Positions 7,747-15,427 of a DNA stretch of 34,788 bases are shown here, in pieces. Below the pieces are notes generated by a model that made no database searches, was not told where the DNA came from, and saw only the letters and a program-made list of their open reading frames with translations. The stretch spans positions 1 through 34,788 of the forward strand of contig JANNEO010000113.1 in the NCBI GenBank assembly GCA_031378805.1, read 5' to 3'. Positions within the stretch are counted from its first letter, which is position 1, and each line of letters starts with the position of its first letter. This stretch comes from JADCCX01 sp031378805. Its GTDB lineage: Bacteria; Pseudomonadota; Alphaproteobacteria; Rhizobiales; Beijerinckiaceae. The translations under genes and the position numbers were made by a program.

Positions 7747-7866
7747 ATGGCACGGGTTCAGACCAAAGCCAAAGCGGTCGATCTCAGACAGCAGATGGTG
7801 GGCATCACCGTGGCTGCTGCCTCCGCCTTGTTTATCCTCGCGCTTCTTCTGCTTATCCGCCCCTGA
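7747..7866 (+). CDS. Small single-pass membrane protein, 39 residues
   Basis: This short ORF has ATG 7747, stop TGA 7864-7866, and a good ribosome site, AGAGG, 6 bases before the start. The N-terminal half is charged (MARVQTKAKAVDLRQQ) and the C-terminal half is one hydrophobic helix ending LFILALLLLIRP. The design, a basic amphipathic head plus one membrane helix, is common for small membrane proteins. I know of no family for it. It is followed 7 bases later by a possible leader ORF and then leuA in the same orientation. Confidence 0.5.
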   Translation: MARVQTKAKAVDLRQQMVGITVAAASALFILALLLLIRP

Positions 7867-7873
7867 GGGCCGC

Positions 7874-7948
7874 ATGGGCATGAGCCTGGGCCGTCAGGGG
7901 ACTTTCACAGTTCACCCCCGACTTCTAACCTGGGTCCGAAGCATGTAA
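7874..7948 (+). CDS. Possible leuA leader peptide, 24 codons
   Basis: A short ORF starts at ATG 7874 (or in-frame ATG 7880) behind GAGGG and ends at TAA 7946-7948. It contains adjacent leucine codons CTT (7922) and CTA (7925), plus one CTG; CTA is normally rare in such GC-rich genomes. Its stop lies within the stem of the hairpin at 7936-7969, upstream of leuA. This is the arrangement expected of a leucine-sensing leader peptide, but three leucines are few compared with enterobacterial leuL. Chance cannot be excluded. Confidence 0.3.
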   Translation: MGMSLGRQGTFTVHPRLLTWVRSM

Positions 7949-7978
7949 GACATGAGTCCTGCGCTTCGGGGATAAGCG
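7936..7978 (+). promoter_or_regulatory. Mutually exclusive hairpins before leuA
   Basis: Stem A pairs CCGAAG (7936-7941) with CTTCGG (7964-7969) and encloses CATGT/ACATG (7942-7946 and 7950-7954). Stem B pairs CGCTT (7962-7966) with AAGCG (7974-7978) and uses bases of the 3' arm of stem A, so the two cannot form together. The leuA ribosome site AAGGA (7981-7985) begins 2 bases after stem B. There is no T-run, so any control would more likely act on translation than on termination. Confidence 0.35.
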
Positions 7979-7993
7979 ACAAGGATTCTTTCA

Positions 7994-9556
7994 ATGACTG
8001 CAATCACAAAGAACGCGTCGAAATCCGACCGCGTCATCATTTTCGACACCACATTGCGTGATGGCGAGCAATCGCCCGGCGCGACCATGACCTTCGAGGA
8101 GAAGCTCATGGTCGCCGAATGCCTCGATGCCATGGGTGTCGACGTCATCGAAGCTGGGTTCCCCATTGCCTCGCAGGGCGATTTCGAGAGCGTCCATGCC
8201 ATTGCCGGGCGCACGAAGAACGCCGTGATTGCTGGACTGGCCCGTGCCATCAATGCCGATATCGATCGCTGCGGGGATGCGGTGCGCCACGCCAGGCGCG
8301 GACGCATCCACACTTTCGTGTCGACATCACCGATCCATCTGCAGCACCAGATGAAAAAGAGCGAGGACGAGGTGATCGAGATCATCAAGTCCACCGTGGC
8401 GCGTGCCCGCAACCTCGTGGACGACATCGAATGGTCTGCGATGGATGCCACGCGCACGCCTATCGACTATCTCTGCCGCTGCGTCGAGGTGGCCATCGCG
8501 CAAGGTGCAACCACGATCAACCTGCCCGATACGGTGGGTTATGCCACACCGGATGAATACCGCAGCATGTTCGAGGCTGTCCGCAACCGCGTGCCAAACG
8601 CCGACAAGGCGATCTTCTCGGTCCACACCCACAATGATCTCGGCCTTGCCGTCGCCAATGCGCTGGCGGGTGTCGCTGGCGGCGCACGGCAGATCGAATG
8701 CACCATCAACGGCATCGGAGAGCGCGCTGGCAATGCAGCACTTGAAGAGGTGGTGATGGCGCTGAAAACCCGCGCGGACGTGCTGCCCTACCATACCGGC
8801 ATCGAGGCCACGATGCTCAACCGTGCCTCGAAGCTGGTCTCCGCGGCCGCCTCCTTCCCCGTGCAGTACAACAAGGCCATCGTGGGACGAAACGCCTTCG
8901 CCCATGAAAGCGGCATCCACCAGGATGGTATGCTCAAGAACGCCAACACCTATGAGATCATGACGCCCGCTTCGGTCGGCGTGACGAAGACCTCGCTGGT
9001 CATGGGCAAGCACTCCGGTCGCGCGGCCTTCAAGAGCAAGATGAAGGATCTGGGCTACGAACTCGGTGACAACGCCGTGGAAGATGCCTTCAACCGCTTC
9101 AAGGCGCTCGCCGACCGCAAGAAGCATGTCTATGACGAAGATATCGAGGCATTAGTCGACGAAGGCATCGCCACCGCTGCCGACCGCATGAAAGTCGTGG
9201 CGCTGACCGTGATCGCAGGCACCATGGGACCGCAATCCGCGACCCTCACGCTCGACATCGATGGATCGCACCAAACCGTGCAATCCACCGGCAATGGCCC
9301 CGTGGATGCAATATTTCACGCGATCCAGAAGCTGGTGCCGCATGTTGCCAAGCTCGAGCTTTATCAGGTCCACGCGGTGACGGAAGGTACGGATGCGCAG
9401 GCTGAAGTCTCGGTGCGCCTGGCCGCGGAAGGCCGCTCCGTCACGGGCCGCGCGTCTGATCCCGATACGCTGGTGGCCTCCGGCAAGGCTTATCTCTCCG
9501 CCCTCAACAAGCTCACGGCGCGGGGTGCAAGGCTGCATTCCACCGCGGTGGGATAG
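7994..9556 (+). CDS. leuA: 2-isopropylmalate synthase
   Basis: LeuA condenses acetyl-CoA with 2-oxoisovalerate, the first committed step of leucine synthesis, in the cytoplasm. The 520-residue product is the usual length for the long bacterial form. The TIM-barrel catalytic start IIFDTTLRDGEQSPGATM (residues 15-32) carries the catalytic Arg22 and the metal ligand Asp23. The metal-binding HTHNDLGLAVAN and the glycine-rich NGIGERAGNAALEEV follow. A linker domain with HESGIHQDGMLK precedes the C-terminal regulatory domain (about residues 400-515) that gives leucine feedback inhibition. The ATG at 7994 has AAGGA 8 bases upstream. The gene is followed by a palindromic element at 9568-9697, and no other leu gene is in the window. 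Its paralogue cimA is at 31143-32792. Confidence 0.97.
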   Translation: MTAITKNASKSDRVIIFDTTLRDGEQSPGATMTFEEKLMVAECLDAMGVDVIEAGFPIASQGDFESVHAIAGRTKNAVIAGLARAINADIDRCGDAVRHARRGRIHTFVSTSPIHLQHQMKKSEDEVIEIIKSTVARARNLVDDIEWSAMDATRTPIDYLCRCVEVAIAQGATTINLPDTVGYATPDEYRSMFEAVRNRVPNADKAIFSVHTHNDLGLAVANALAGVAGGARQIECTINGIGERAGNAALEEVVMALKTRADVLPYHTGIEATMLNRASKLVSAAASFPVQYNKAIVGRNAFAHESGIHQDGMLKNANTYEIMTPASVGVTKTSLVMGKHSGRAAFKSKMKDLGYELGDNAVEDAFNRFKALADRKKHVYDEDIEALVDEGIATAADRMKVVALTVIAGTMGPQSATLTLDIDGSHQTVQSTGNGPVDAIFHAIQKLVPHVAKLELYQVHAVTEGTDAQAEVSVRLAAEGRSVTGRASDPDTLVASGKAYLSALNKLTARGARLHSTAVG

Positions 9557-9567
9557 CCAGGCGTTTT

Positions 9568-9697
9568 CCTTCTCCCCTTGCGGGAGAAGGTGGCCTGCAA
9601 AGCAGGTCGGATGAGGGGTCGCGCTAACCCCTTTGAACTGCGCGACCCCTCATCCGGTCGCCATCCGGCGACCACCTTCTCCCACAGGGGGAGAAGG
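9568..9697. repeat. Palindromic element, large inverted pair
   Basis: CCTTCTCCCC-TTGCGGGAGAAGG opens the element and CCTTCTCCCACAGGGGGAGAAGG closes it. The two halves meet at GGATGAGGGGTCGCG (9609-9623) and CGCGACCCCTCATCC (9641-9655), a perfect 15-base inverted repeat around a 17-base centre. It fills the gap between leuA and the rhodanese gene and belongs to the same family as 1762-1881. Confidence 0.8.
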
Positions 9698-9714
9698 ACA
9701 ACAGGAAGCATCCC

Positions 9715-10137
9715 ATGCTCCGCTCAACGCTCGCCACACTCCTCCTCGCAGCGTCCCTCGTGACCGCCACCGCGCAGGACACTTCGCTGAACATGACTCC
9801 TGTCGAAACCGCAAAGCTCATGACGGACAAGAAGGCCATCCTCATCGACATTCGCACGCCGGAGGAATGGAAGGAAACCGGAGTCGCCGACGGTGCGCAT
9901 AAGCTGGACATGAATGATCCGATGTTCACGGCCAAGCTTTCCAAGATCGTCGAAGGTGACCGCACGAAACAGATCGCCCTGATCTGCCGCACAGCCAACC
10001 GCACGCGCACCGTTCAGGCTGCACTCATGCAGCAGGGTGGATATTCGCGCGTCATCAATGTCGAAGGCGGCATGATCGGCAACAGCGCGGACAAGGGCTG
10101 GATTGCGCACGGCTTGCCGGTAAAAAAAGAAGATTGA
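9715..10137 (+). CDS. Periplasmic rhodanese-like domain protein
   Basis: This is a single-domain rhodanese of 140 residues with a signal peptide (hydrophobic STLATLLLAASLVTATA, cleavage near residue 20). The substrate-side motif AILIDIRTPEEWKETG (41-56) and the active-site loop CRTANRT with Cys91 are intact, so sulfur-transfer activity is plausible. The actual donor and acceptor are unknown. The ATG at 9715 follows AGGAAG, which lies directly beside the preceding repeat. The stop codon is 3 bases from the start of the next small exported protein, so the two are probably one operon. Confidence 0.85.
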   Translation: MLRSTLATLLLAASLVTATAQDTSLNMTPVETAKLMTDKKAILIDIRTPEEWKETGVADGAHKLDMNDPMFTAKLSKIVEGDRTKQIALICRTANRTRTVQAALMQQGGYSRVINVEGGMIGNSADKGWIAHGLPVKKED

Positions 10138-10140
10138 GCC

Positions 10141-10404
10141 TTGGATCTACGGACGCTTGCCTGGTTCGCGTTCTGCATCCTGGCCAACACGGGAGGCAAC
10201 GCCATGGCCCAATCCGGCAATACGCCGCCAGGAACGGGCGGCACGATGAGCCCTGCTCGGCCCGGCCACTTCGCTGAACTTGAGGAACTTGAAACAGCGC
10301 GGCGAGCGGGAACGGTTGGCGCCTATGACCTGTTCCTGGCACGACATCCCGGCAGCCGGTATGCTGCCGAAGCGCGGGTTGAACGGGCGAAGCTAGTGCG
10401 GTGA
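10141..10404 (+). CDS. Small exported protein with TPR-like segment
   Basis: This is an 87-residue hypothetical protein. I choose the TTG at 10141 because it yields a full signal peptide (LAWFAFCILANTGGNAMA, cleavage before Gln); the ATG at 10204 would remove it. After a short Gly/Pro spacer the sequence ELEELETARRAGTVGAYDLF and HPGSRYAAEARVERAKL resembles one tetratricopeptide-type helix pair, as found in secreted TPR and caspase-like proteins. The gene begins 3 bases after the rhodanese stop. Function is unknown; it may partner the rhodanese. Confidence 0.65.
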   Translation: MDLRTLAWFAFCILANTGGNAMAQSGNTPPGTGGTMSPARPGHFAELEELETARRAGTVGAYDLFLARHPGSRYAAEARVERAKLVR

Positions 10405-10442
10405 GTACCAAATTCATCTCTCGACGGGAGATGCAAAAAAAC

Positions 10443-11417
10443 TCACTCGATCCTGACATTCGCCTTGCGTGCAACCTCGCCCCAGACCTTCGTTTCATCC
10501 TGGATCAGCTTGTTGAACTCGGCTTGGCTAGAGCCCACCGGCGTCACGCCCACCTTCTCCATGGCTTCGACGACCGCAGGATCGCGCATGATCGCCATCA
10601 CCTCGAGGGTCAAGCGGTCGGTGATGGCCTTCGGAGTTGCAGCAGGTGCGAACAGGCCGTGCCACGACGTGGAGGCGAAGCCTGGCAGGAACTCCGACAT
10701 TGTCGGCAAACTGGGGTCAGCCTTGATCCGCTCCGGCGTCGCTGTTGCCAGCGCACGGATGTTCCCCGCCTGGATCTGCGGCCAGGCCACGGTAATGTTG
10801 TCAAAGGTCAGCTGAATCTGTCCGCCCAGCAGATCCTGCGTCACCTGCGCCGAAGACCGATAGGGCACATGCACGATATCGACGCCCGCCATGATCTTGA
10901 ACAGCTCACCCGCCATGTGGATCGAGGTGCCAGCACCTGACGATCCATAGGAGTATTTGCCGGGGTTCTTCTTCAGCAAGTCGATCAGTTCGGGCACAGT
11001 TTTCACCGGCATACTGGGATTGACCATCAGGAGATTGGGCACCATGGCGACGAGCGATACGGCAGTGAAATCCTTCACGTGGTCGAAGGGCATCGTCTTG
11101 TAGACATTCGGGTTGATCGCGTGGGTCGAGACTGTGCCCATCGCAAGCGTGTAGCCGTCAGCCGTCGCCCGCGCCACGGAGGCCACACCGATGTTGCCAC
11201 CTGCTCCCGCCTTGTTCTCCACGATGAAGCGCTGGCCCAGTCGCTGCGACAACCGATCCGCGATGGTGCGGCCCAGGATATCGGATGTGCCGCCCGCCCC
11301 GAAAGGAACCACGATGGTCACCACCCGCTCCTGCGGCCATGGCACCTGGGCCATCGCGGGCGCGACAGCGAGCAAGGCGGACGATGCGAGAACGGCGCGG
11401 CGGCTGAGACGGATCAT
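10443..11417 (-). CDS. Tripartite tricarboxylate transporter binding protein (Bug/TctC family)
   Basis: This is a periplasmic Bug-family solute receptor of 324 residues from ATG 11417, which has GGAGGA 4 bases upstream. An upstream in-frame ATG (11432) is less likely. The N-terminus has RLSRRAVLASSALLAVAPAMA, a signal peptide with twin arginines. Family motifs follow: the WPQERVVTIVVPFGAGG pocket strand, IVENKAGAGGNIG, DGYTL, and the second pocket segment around YGSSGAGTSIHM. Bug proteins bind small carboxylates. No TctA or TctB membrane partner is encoded here, which is usual for orphan Bug genes. It is divergent from the molybdenum hydroxylase genes, and a GntR-like site lies between. Confidence 0.93.
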   Translation of the reverse strand: MIRLSRRAVLASSALLAVAPAMAQVPWPQERVVTIVVPFGAGGTSDILGRTIADRLSQRLGQRFIVENKAGAGGNIGVASVARATADGYTLAMGTVSTHAINPNVYKTMPFDHVKDFTAVSLVAMVPNLLMVNPSMPVKTVPELIDLLKKNPGKYSYGSSGAGTSIHMAGELFKIMAGVDIVHVPYRSSAQVTQDLLGGQIQLTFDNITVAWPQIQAGNIRALATATPERIKADPSLPTMSEFLPGFASTSWHGLFAPAATPKAITDRLTLEVMAIMRDPAVVEAMEKVGVTPVGSSQAEFNKLIQDETKVWGEVARKANVRIE

Positions 11418-11461
11418 GACGTCCTCCATCATCGGGCCTTGAGATTGCCCGATTTGTTAAT

Positions 11462-11472
11462 TTGTCAGACAA
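11462..11472. promoter_or_regulatory. GntR/FadR-type operator candidate
   Basis: TTGTCAGACAA is a perfect palindrome around a central A and fits the TNGTNNNACNA pattern of FadR-subfamily GntR repressors. It lies 44 bases upstream of the Bug gene start and about 160 bases upstream of the divergent iorA-like gene. No gntR gene is in the window. Confidence 0.4.
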
Positions 11473-11595
11473 CTATCACCGGCCAGCCGATGCTTGTCCA
11501 GAGCTGAGGCAGCGTCTTGCCAAACATCATGGCGCAGCAAAATGCGGGCAGGCAACCCGCGACCGCCGCTTGATTTGCGCCGAGTCTTGCCTTTC

Positions 11596-11626
11596 TATGA
11601 TGAAAACAAAGCATGATCTCGGGAGG
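11596..11626 (+). promoter_or_regulatory. -10 box and ribosome site of the molybdenum hydroxylase operon
   Basis: TATGAT (11596-11601) is a good -10 hexamer, with only a weak TTTGCG-like -35 16 bases upstream. GGAGG (11622-11626) is 4 bases before the ATG at 11631 and decides that start over an ATG 18 bases earlier. Confidence 0.45.
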
Positions 11627-11630
11627 ATCC

Positions 11631-12083
11631 ATGACGACGCTGACCATCAACGGCCGCAAGCACGACGTGTCCGCTGCACCCGACACGGCACTGCTGTGGG
11701 TTCTGCGAGAGCATCTTGGCCTGACCGGCAGCAAGTACGGTTGCGGGATAGCTGCCTGCGGGGCCTGCACCGTGCATGTGGATGGGCAGGCCATGCGCTC
11801 CTGTGCGCTGCCGATCTCAGGGCTTGTGGGCAAGACAATCACCACGATTGAGGGGCTGCCGGGTGGCGACAACCATCCTCTGACCAGGGCCTGGGTGGCG
11901 GAACAGACACCGCAATGTGGCTACTGCCAGTCTGGCCAGATCATGCAGGCGGCAGTGCTCCTGGCAGCCAAGCCGAAACCGACGCGGGAGGAGATCATCC
12001 AGCATATGGACGGAAACATCTGCCGTTGCGGCTCCTATCCGCAAATCATCGCGGCCATCGAACGCGCCAGCAAGGGAGCCTGA
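11631..12083 (+). CDS. (2Fe-2S) subunit of a molybdenum hydroxylase (IorA-like)
   Basis: This is the small iron-sulfur electron-transfer subunit of a xanthine-oxidase-family enzyme, 150 residues. The plant-type ferredoxin cluster uses Cys38, 43, 46 and 58. The second, helical cluster uses Cys96, 99, 131 and 133 (QCGYCQSGQ and NICRCGSY). All eight ligands are present. It is most like the isoquinoline 1-oxidoreductase alpha subunit and the CoxS/NdhS group. The catalytic subunit begins 1 base after its stop, so the pair is tightly coupled. There is no FAD subunit gene nearby, as in other Ior-type enzymes, where electrons pass to a cytochrome or another acceptor. The substrate is unknown. Confidence 0.93.
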   Translation: MTTLTINGRKHDVSAAPDTALLWVLREHLGLTGSKYGCGIAACGACTVHVDGQAMRSCALPISGLVGKTITTIEGLPGGDNHPLTRAWVAEQTPQCGYCQSGQIMQAAVLLAAKPKPTREEIIQHMDGNICRCGSYPQIIAAIERASKGA

Positions 12084-12084
12084 G

Positions 12085-14280
12085 ATGACGACAGTTTCAA
12101 GAACAGCATTGACCCCCAGCCGTCGCGCCGTCCTTGCGGGTGGCGCTGGCCTCACGCTTGCCTTCGCCTTTCAGGCCGAGAATGGCCAGGCCCAGACAGC
12201 CAGCCCCTCCACCGGGCGACTAAACGCCTATGTGACGATCGCGCCTGACGGAATCATCACCATCATGGCGCCAGCGCCCGAAATGGGGCAGGCGACCAAC
12301 ACCGCGTTGCCACTGATCCTGGCGGAGGAGCTGGATGCAGACTGGAGCAAGGTGAAGATTGTCACTGCGCCCATTGCCGATGCCTTCAACCACCCGGTCT
12401 TTCGCTCGCAGTTCGTGGTGGCGAGCCTGACCACCCGCGCCTACTGGATGCCGATCCGGACAGCGGGTGCCCAGGCCCGCCGCGTGTTGCTGGAGGCTGT
12501 GGCTTCCCGCTGGAACGTGCCAGTCGCGGAACTGACAACCGAGCCTTCCGTCGTGATGCACGCCGCCTCAAATCGCCGCATCGGCTATGGCGAGATCGCG
12601 GCCTTTGCCACCGCACCCTCCACGCTTCCCGAGATCAAGCCTGCTGACCTCAAACCTGTGGCGGCGTTCCGACTGATCGGCAAGGATGTCGACCGCTGGG
12701 ACGTCCAGGGCAAGTCCACGGGCAAGGCGCTCTATGCCATCGACCAGCGCGTCCCCGGCATGGTCTACGGCGTCATGGCGCGCGCGCCCGTGATGGGTGC
12801 AACAGTGAAGAGCCACAATGGTGACGACCTCAAGAAGCGCCCTGGCGTCACGCATGTCCTTCCGCTCGCAGGAGGCATCGCCATCGTCGCGGAGCGGATC
12901 GAGCAGGCTCTGGCCGCCCGTGCTGCCCTGAAGGTGGAATGGAACACTGCCGCCGGTTCCACCTACGATTCCCGCAAGGGTCTAGAAGCCTTCCAGGCCG
13001 CTGCCCGCAATCCTGCCAGCACTGCGGTGGTCGGCCGCAAGACGGGTGAGGCAGAAGACGCGCTCAAAGCCGCCACGAAGCTCGTTTCTGGCGAGTATTC
13101 GACGGACTATGTCGCCCACGCCCAGATGGAGCCACTCAACGCGCTGGCCTCGGTGACGGCGGACGGCGTGGAGATATGGGTCGGCACGCAATGGCCCACC
13201 CGCGTGCGGGACGATGCTGCCAAGATCGCGGGCGTGCCGCCAGACAAGGTGAAGGTCACCATGCTCCCCATGGGCGGCGGCTTCGGCCGTCGTGCCCATA
13301 CGGAATATGCCAATGAGGCCGTCGAGGTCTCCAAGGCCGTGGGCAAGCCGGTCAAGCTGATCAACACCCGCGAAGATGACATGGCCAACAGCCACGTGCG
13401 GCCCATGACAGCCCACCGGATTGATGTTGGCCTGGATGCCAGCGGCAAAGTGACGGGCTGGAAGCACCGCATCGCGGCTGACCTCGTGGTGCCAGGCCTG
13501 TATGGCATGGCGCGGCTGGAAGCGCAGAAAGGCGTCGATCACATCGTGATGGCCCATGCCGATGTGCCCTATTACGATATTCCCAATCATCTCGCTGATC
13601 ATGTCTATCAGGACATGGGCGTGCGGACCGCGGCGTGGCGCGGCATCGGTGCTGGGCCAAACGCCTTCGCGGTTGAAGCCATGATCGACGAACTGGCCCG
13701 CAACGCCGGACAGGATCCCCTGGCCTATCGCCTGGCCCTGCTCAAGGACGCCCGCGCACGGGCTGTTGTCCAGGAAGCCGCTGACATGGCGGACTGGTCG
13801 CGCAAGCGGGAGGGTGCAGCGCTCGGCATCGCCTTCTCGCGTCTTGGCGTGCCGCAACTCGGCGAAAGCATGTCAGCCGTGGTGGCCGAGACGGCACTGG
13901 ACGCGGCGTCGGGAAAAATCACCGTGCGCAAGCTGTGGTGCGCGGCTGATGTGGGCCTGCCCATACAGCCCCGCAACATCGTGCAACAGGTGCAGGGATC
14001 GCTGATCTGGGGCCTGTCCAGCACGCTGAAGGAACAGGCCAGTTTCATGAACGGTGCCATCGAGCAGAGCAATTACACGGACTACACCGTGATGCGCATG
14101 TCTGAAATGCCGGCAATCGAGGTGAGAATCCTGCGCAGCGGTGATATCCCGATGCCCGTCGGCGAACTGGGGCTGGGAGCGGTGACACCTGCCGTCTCCA
14201 ATGCCATCGCTGCGCTTACCGGCAAGCGCCTCAGGAATGCACCGTTCACGGCAGCAAGGGTGAAGACTGCGTTGGGGTGA
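12085..14280 (+). CDS. Molybdopterin-binding subunit of a molybdenum hydroxylase (IorB-like)
   Basis: This is the large catalytic subunit, 731 residues from ATG 12085 (GGGAG 7 bases upstream). It begins with a twin-arginine signal, PSRRAVLAGGAGLTLAFAF, with RR at 13-14, so the folded enzyme with its cofactor should be exported by Tat. The molybdenum cofactor-binding loop GGGFGRR is present, as are further family blocks RVPGMVYGVMARAP and AAWRGIGAGPNAFAVEA. The C-terminal VGELGLGAVTPAVSNAI carries the expected active-site glutamate. The sequence fits isoquinoline 1-oxidoreductase beta or related aldehyde/nicotinate dehydrogenases. Both substrate and electron acceptor are uncertain. No molybdenum-cofactor inserting XdhC-like gene is adjacent. 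Confidence 0.92.
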   Translation: MTTVSRTALTPSRRAVLAGGAGLTLAFAFQAENGQAQTASPSTGRLNAYVTIAPDGIITIMAPAPEMGQATNTALPLILAEELDADWSKVKIVTAPIADAFNHPVFRSQFVVASLTTRAYWMPIRTAGAQARRVLLEAVASRWNVPVAELTTEPSVVMHAASNRRIGYGEIAAFATAPSTLPEIKPADLKPVAAFRLIGKDVDRWDVQGKSTGKALYAIDQRVPGMVYGVMARAPVMGATVKSHNGDDLKKRPGVTHVLPLAGGIAIVAERIEQALAARAALKVEWNTAAGSTYDSRKGLEAFQAAARNPASTAVVGRKTGEAEDALKAATKLVSGEYSTDYVAHAQMEPLNALASVTADGVEIWVGTQWPTRVRDDAAKIAGVPPDKVKVTMLPMGGGFGRRAHTEYANEAVEVSKAVGKPVKLINTREDDMANSHVRPMTAHRIDVGLDASGKVTGWKHRIAADLVVPGLYGMARLEAQKGVDHIVMAHADVPYYDIPNHLADHVYQDMGVRTAAWRGIGAGPNAFAVEAMIDELARNAGQDPLAYRLALLKDARARAVVQEAADMADWSRKREGAALGIAFSRLGVPQLGESMSAVVAETALDAASGKITVRKLWCAADVGLPIQPRNIVQQVQGSLIWGLSSTLKEQASFMNGAIEQSNYTDYTVMRMSEMPAIEVRILRSGDIPMPVGELGLGAVTPAVSNAIAALTGKRLRNAPFTAARVKTALG

Positions 14281-14341
14281 CGTGACAGGGTGGCACTGAC
14301 GTTGTGCGTCCTTGTCTTTGCGCAGGACTGCGTGCCCGTGT

Positions 14342-14359
14342 ATTCCGTAACGGCGGAAT
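14342..14359 (+). promoter_or_regulatory. Inverted repeat between iorB-like gene and ruvB
   Basis: ATTCCG (14342-14347) and CGGAAT (14354-14359) form a perfect inverted repeat around TAACGG in the 103-base gap before ruvB. It may be an operator or a weak hairpin. No LexA half-sites (GAAC or GTTC) are visible in this gap. Confidence 0.3.
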
Positions 14360-14383
14360 CGCCCGCGTGGAATCATAGACCCC

Positions 14384-15427
14384 TTGTCCGACCCTTCCCG
14401 CCTGATTTCCGGTGAACGCCGCGACGAAGACCTCATGGAGGCGTCCATCCGTCCGCAAATTCTCGCGGATTTCGTGGGGCAGAGCCAGGCCCGCGACAAT
14501 CTCTCGGTTTATATTGAAGCTGCCAGGCGGCGCGCCGATGCGCTGGACCACGTCTTGTTTGTTGGCCCGCCGGGCCTCGGCAAGACGACGCTGGCGCAGA
14601 TCGTGGCGCGGGAGTTGGGCGTCAACTTCCGCTCGACCTCCGGCCCGGTCATCGCCAAGGCGGGTGATCTCGCGGCACAGCTCACCAATCTGGAAGAGCG
14701 CGACGTGCTGTTCATCGACGAGATTCACCGGCTGAACCCGGCGGTTGAGGAAATCCTCTATCCCGCGATGGAGGATTTCCAGCTTGATCTCATCATCGGC
14801 GAAGGCCCTGCCGCCCGCTCGGTCAAGATCGACCTGCCGCGTTTCACACTGGTCGGGGCCACCACCCGCGCTGGTCTGCTGACAACGCCGCTCAGGGACC
14901 GCTTCGGCATCCCGATCCGCCTGCAATTCTACACCACCGAGGAGCTGGAATTCATCGTCAAGCGTGGCTCCCGCGTCATGGGTCTCGCCATGTCCGACGA
15001 AGGCGCCAACGAGATCGCCCGTCGCTCGCGCGGCACGCCACGCATCGCGGGTCGCCTGCTGCGCCGTGTGCGCGACGTGGCGCTGGTGGACGGCGCGGAC
15101 ACCGTGACTCGCCAGGTCGCGGACAAGGCGTTGCGCATGATGGAGGTGGACGCGCTGGGCCTCGACCAGATGGACATGAAATACCTGCGCACCATCGCGG
15201 AGAAATTCGGCGGCGGCCCGGTGGGCGTCGAGACCATCGCAGCCTCGCTCTCGGAAGGGCGCGATGCCATCGAGGAGATCATCGAGCCATACCTGATGCA
15301 GCAGGGCTTCGTGCAGCGCACCCCGCGCGGCAGGCTTCTGACGGGTCATGCCTTCCGGCACATGGGCCTGCCAGAACCGCAGAGAGAGGCAGGGCAGTTC
15401 GGGTTGTTCGGGGCAGAAGAAGAATAA
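14384..15427 (+). CDS. ruvB: Holliday junction branch migration ATPase RuvB
   Basis: RuvB is the hexameric motor that drives branch migration of Holliday junctions together with RuvA. The 347-residue product has Walker A GPPGLGKTT (61-69), Walker B LFIDE (109-113), the VGATTRAGLLTTPLRDRFG sensor region and the C-terminal winged helix ending near RTPRGRLLT. The start is TTG 14384, chosen because SDPSRLISGERR matches the usual RuvB N-terminus; no strong ribosome site is seen. ruvC and ruvA, which normally sit just upstream, are absent, and a hydroxylase operon is there instead. The stop codon abuts the convergent polymerase gene with no gap. Confidence 0.97.
   Translation: MSDPSRLISGERRDEDLMEASIRPQILADFVGQSQARDNLSVYIEAARRRADALDHVLFVGPPGLGKTTLAQIVARELGVNFRSTSGPVIAKAGDLAAQLTNLEERDVLFIDEIHRLNPAVEEILYPAMEDFQLDLIIGEGPAARSVKIDLPRFTLVGATTRAGLLTTPLRDRFGIPIRLQFYTTEELEFIVKRGSRVMGLAMSDEGANEIARRSRGTPRIAGRLLRRVRDVALVDGADTVTRQVADKALRMMEVDALGLDQMDMKYLRTIAEKFGGGPVGVETIAASLSEGRDAIEEIIEPYLMQQGFVQRTPRGRLLTGHAFRHMGLPEPQREAGQFGLFGAEEE

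Noticed and set aside
14281..14383. SOS box for ruvB
   Set aside because: No GAAC or GTTC pair with 7-base spacing occurs in the gap; only an unrelated ATTCCG/CGGAAT dyad is present.
14246..15361. Long open frame antisense to ruvB (371 codons)
   Set aside because: It is the opposite strand of a certain gene, is full of His/Arg-rich low-information sequence and has no family resemblance. High GC makes such frames common.
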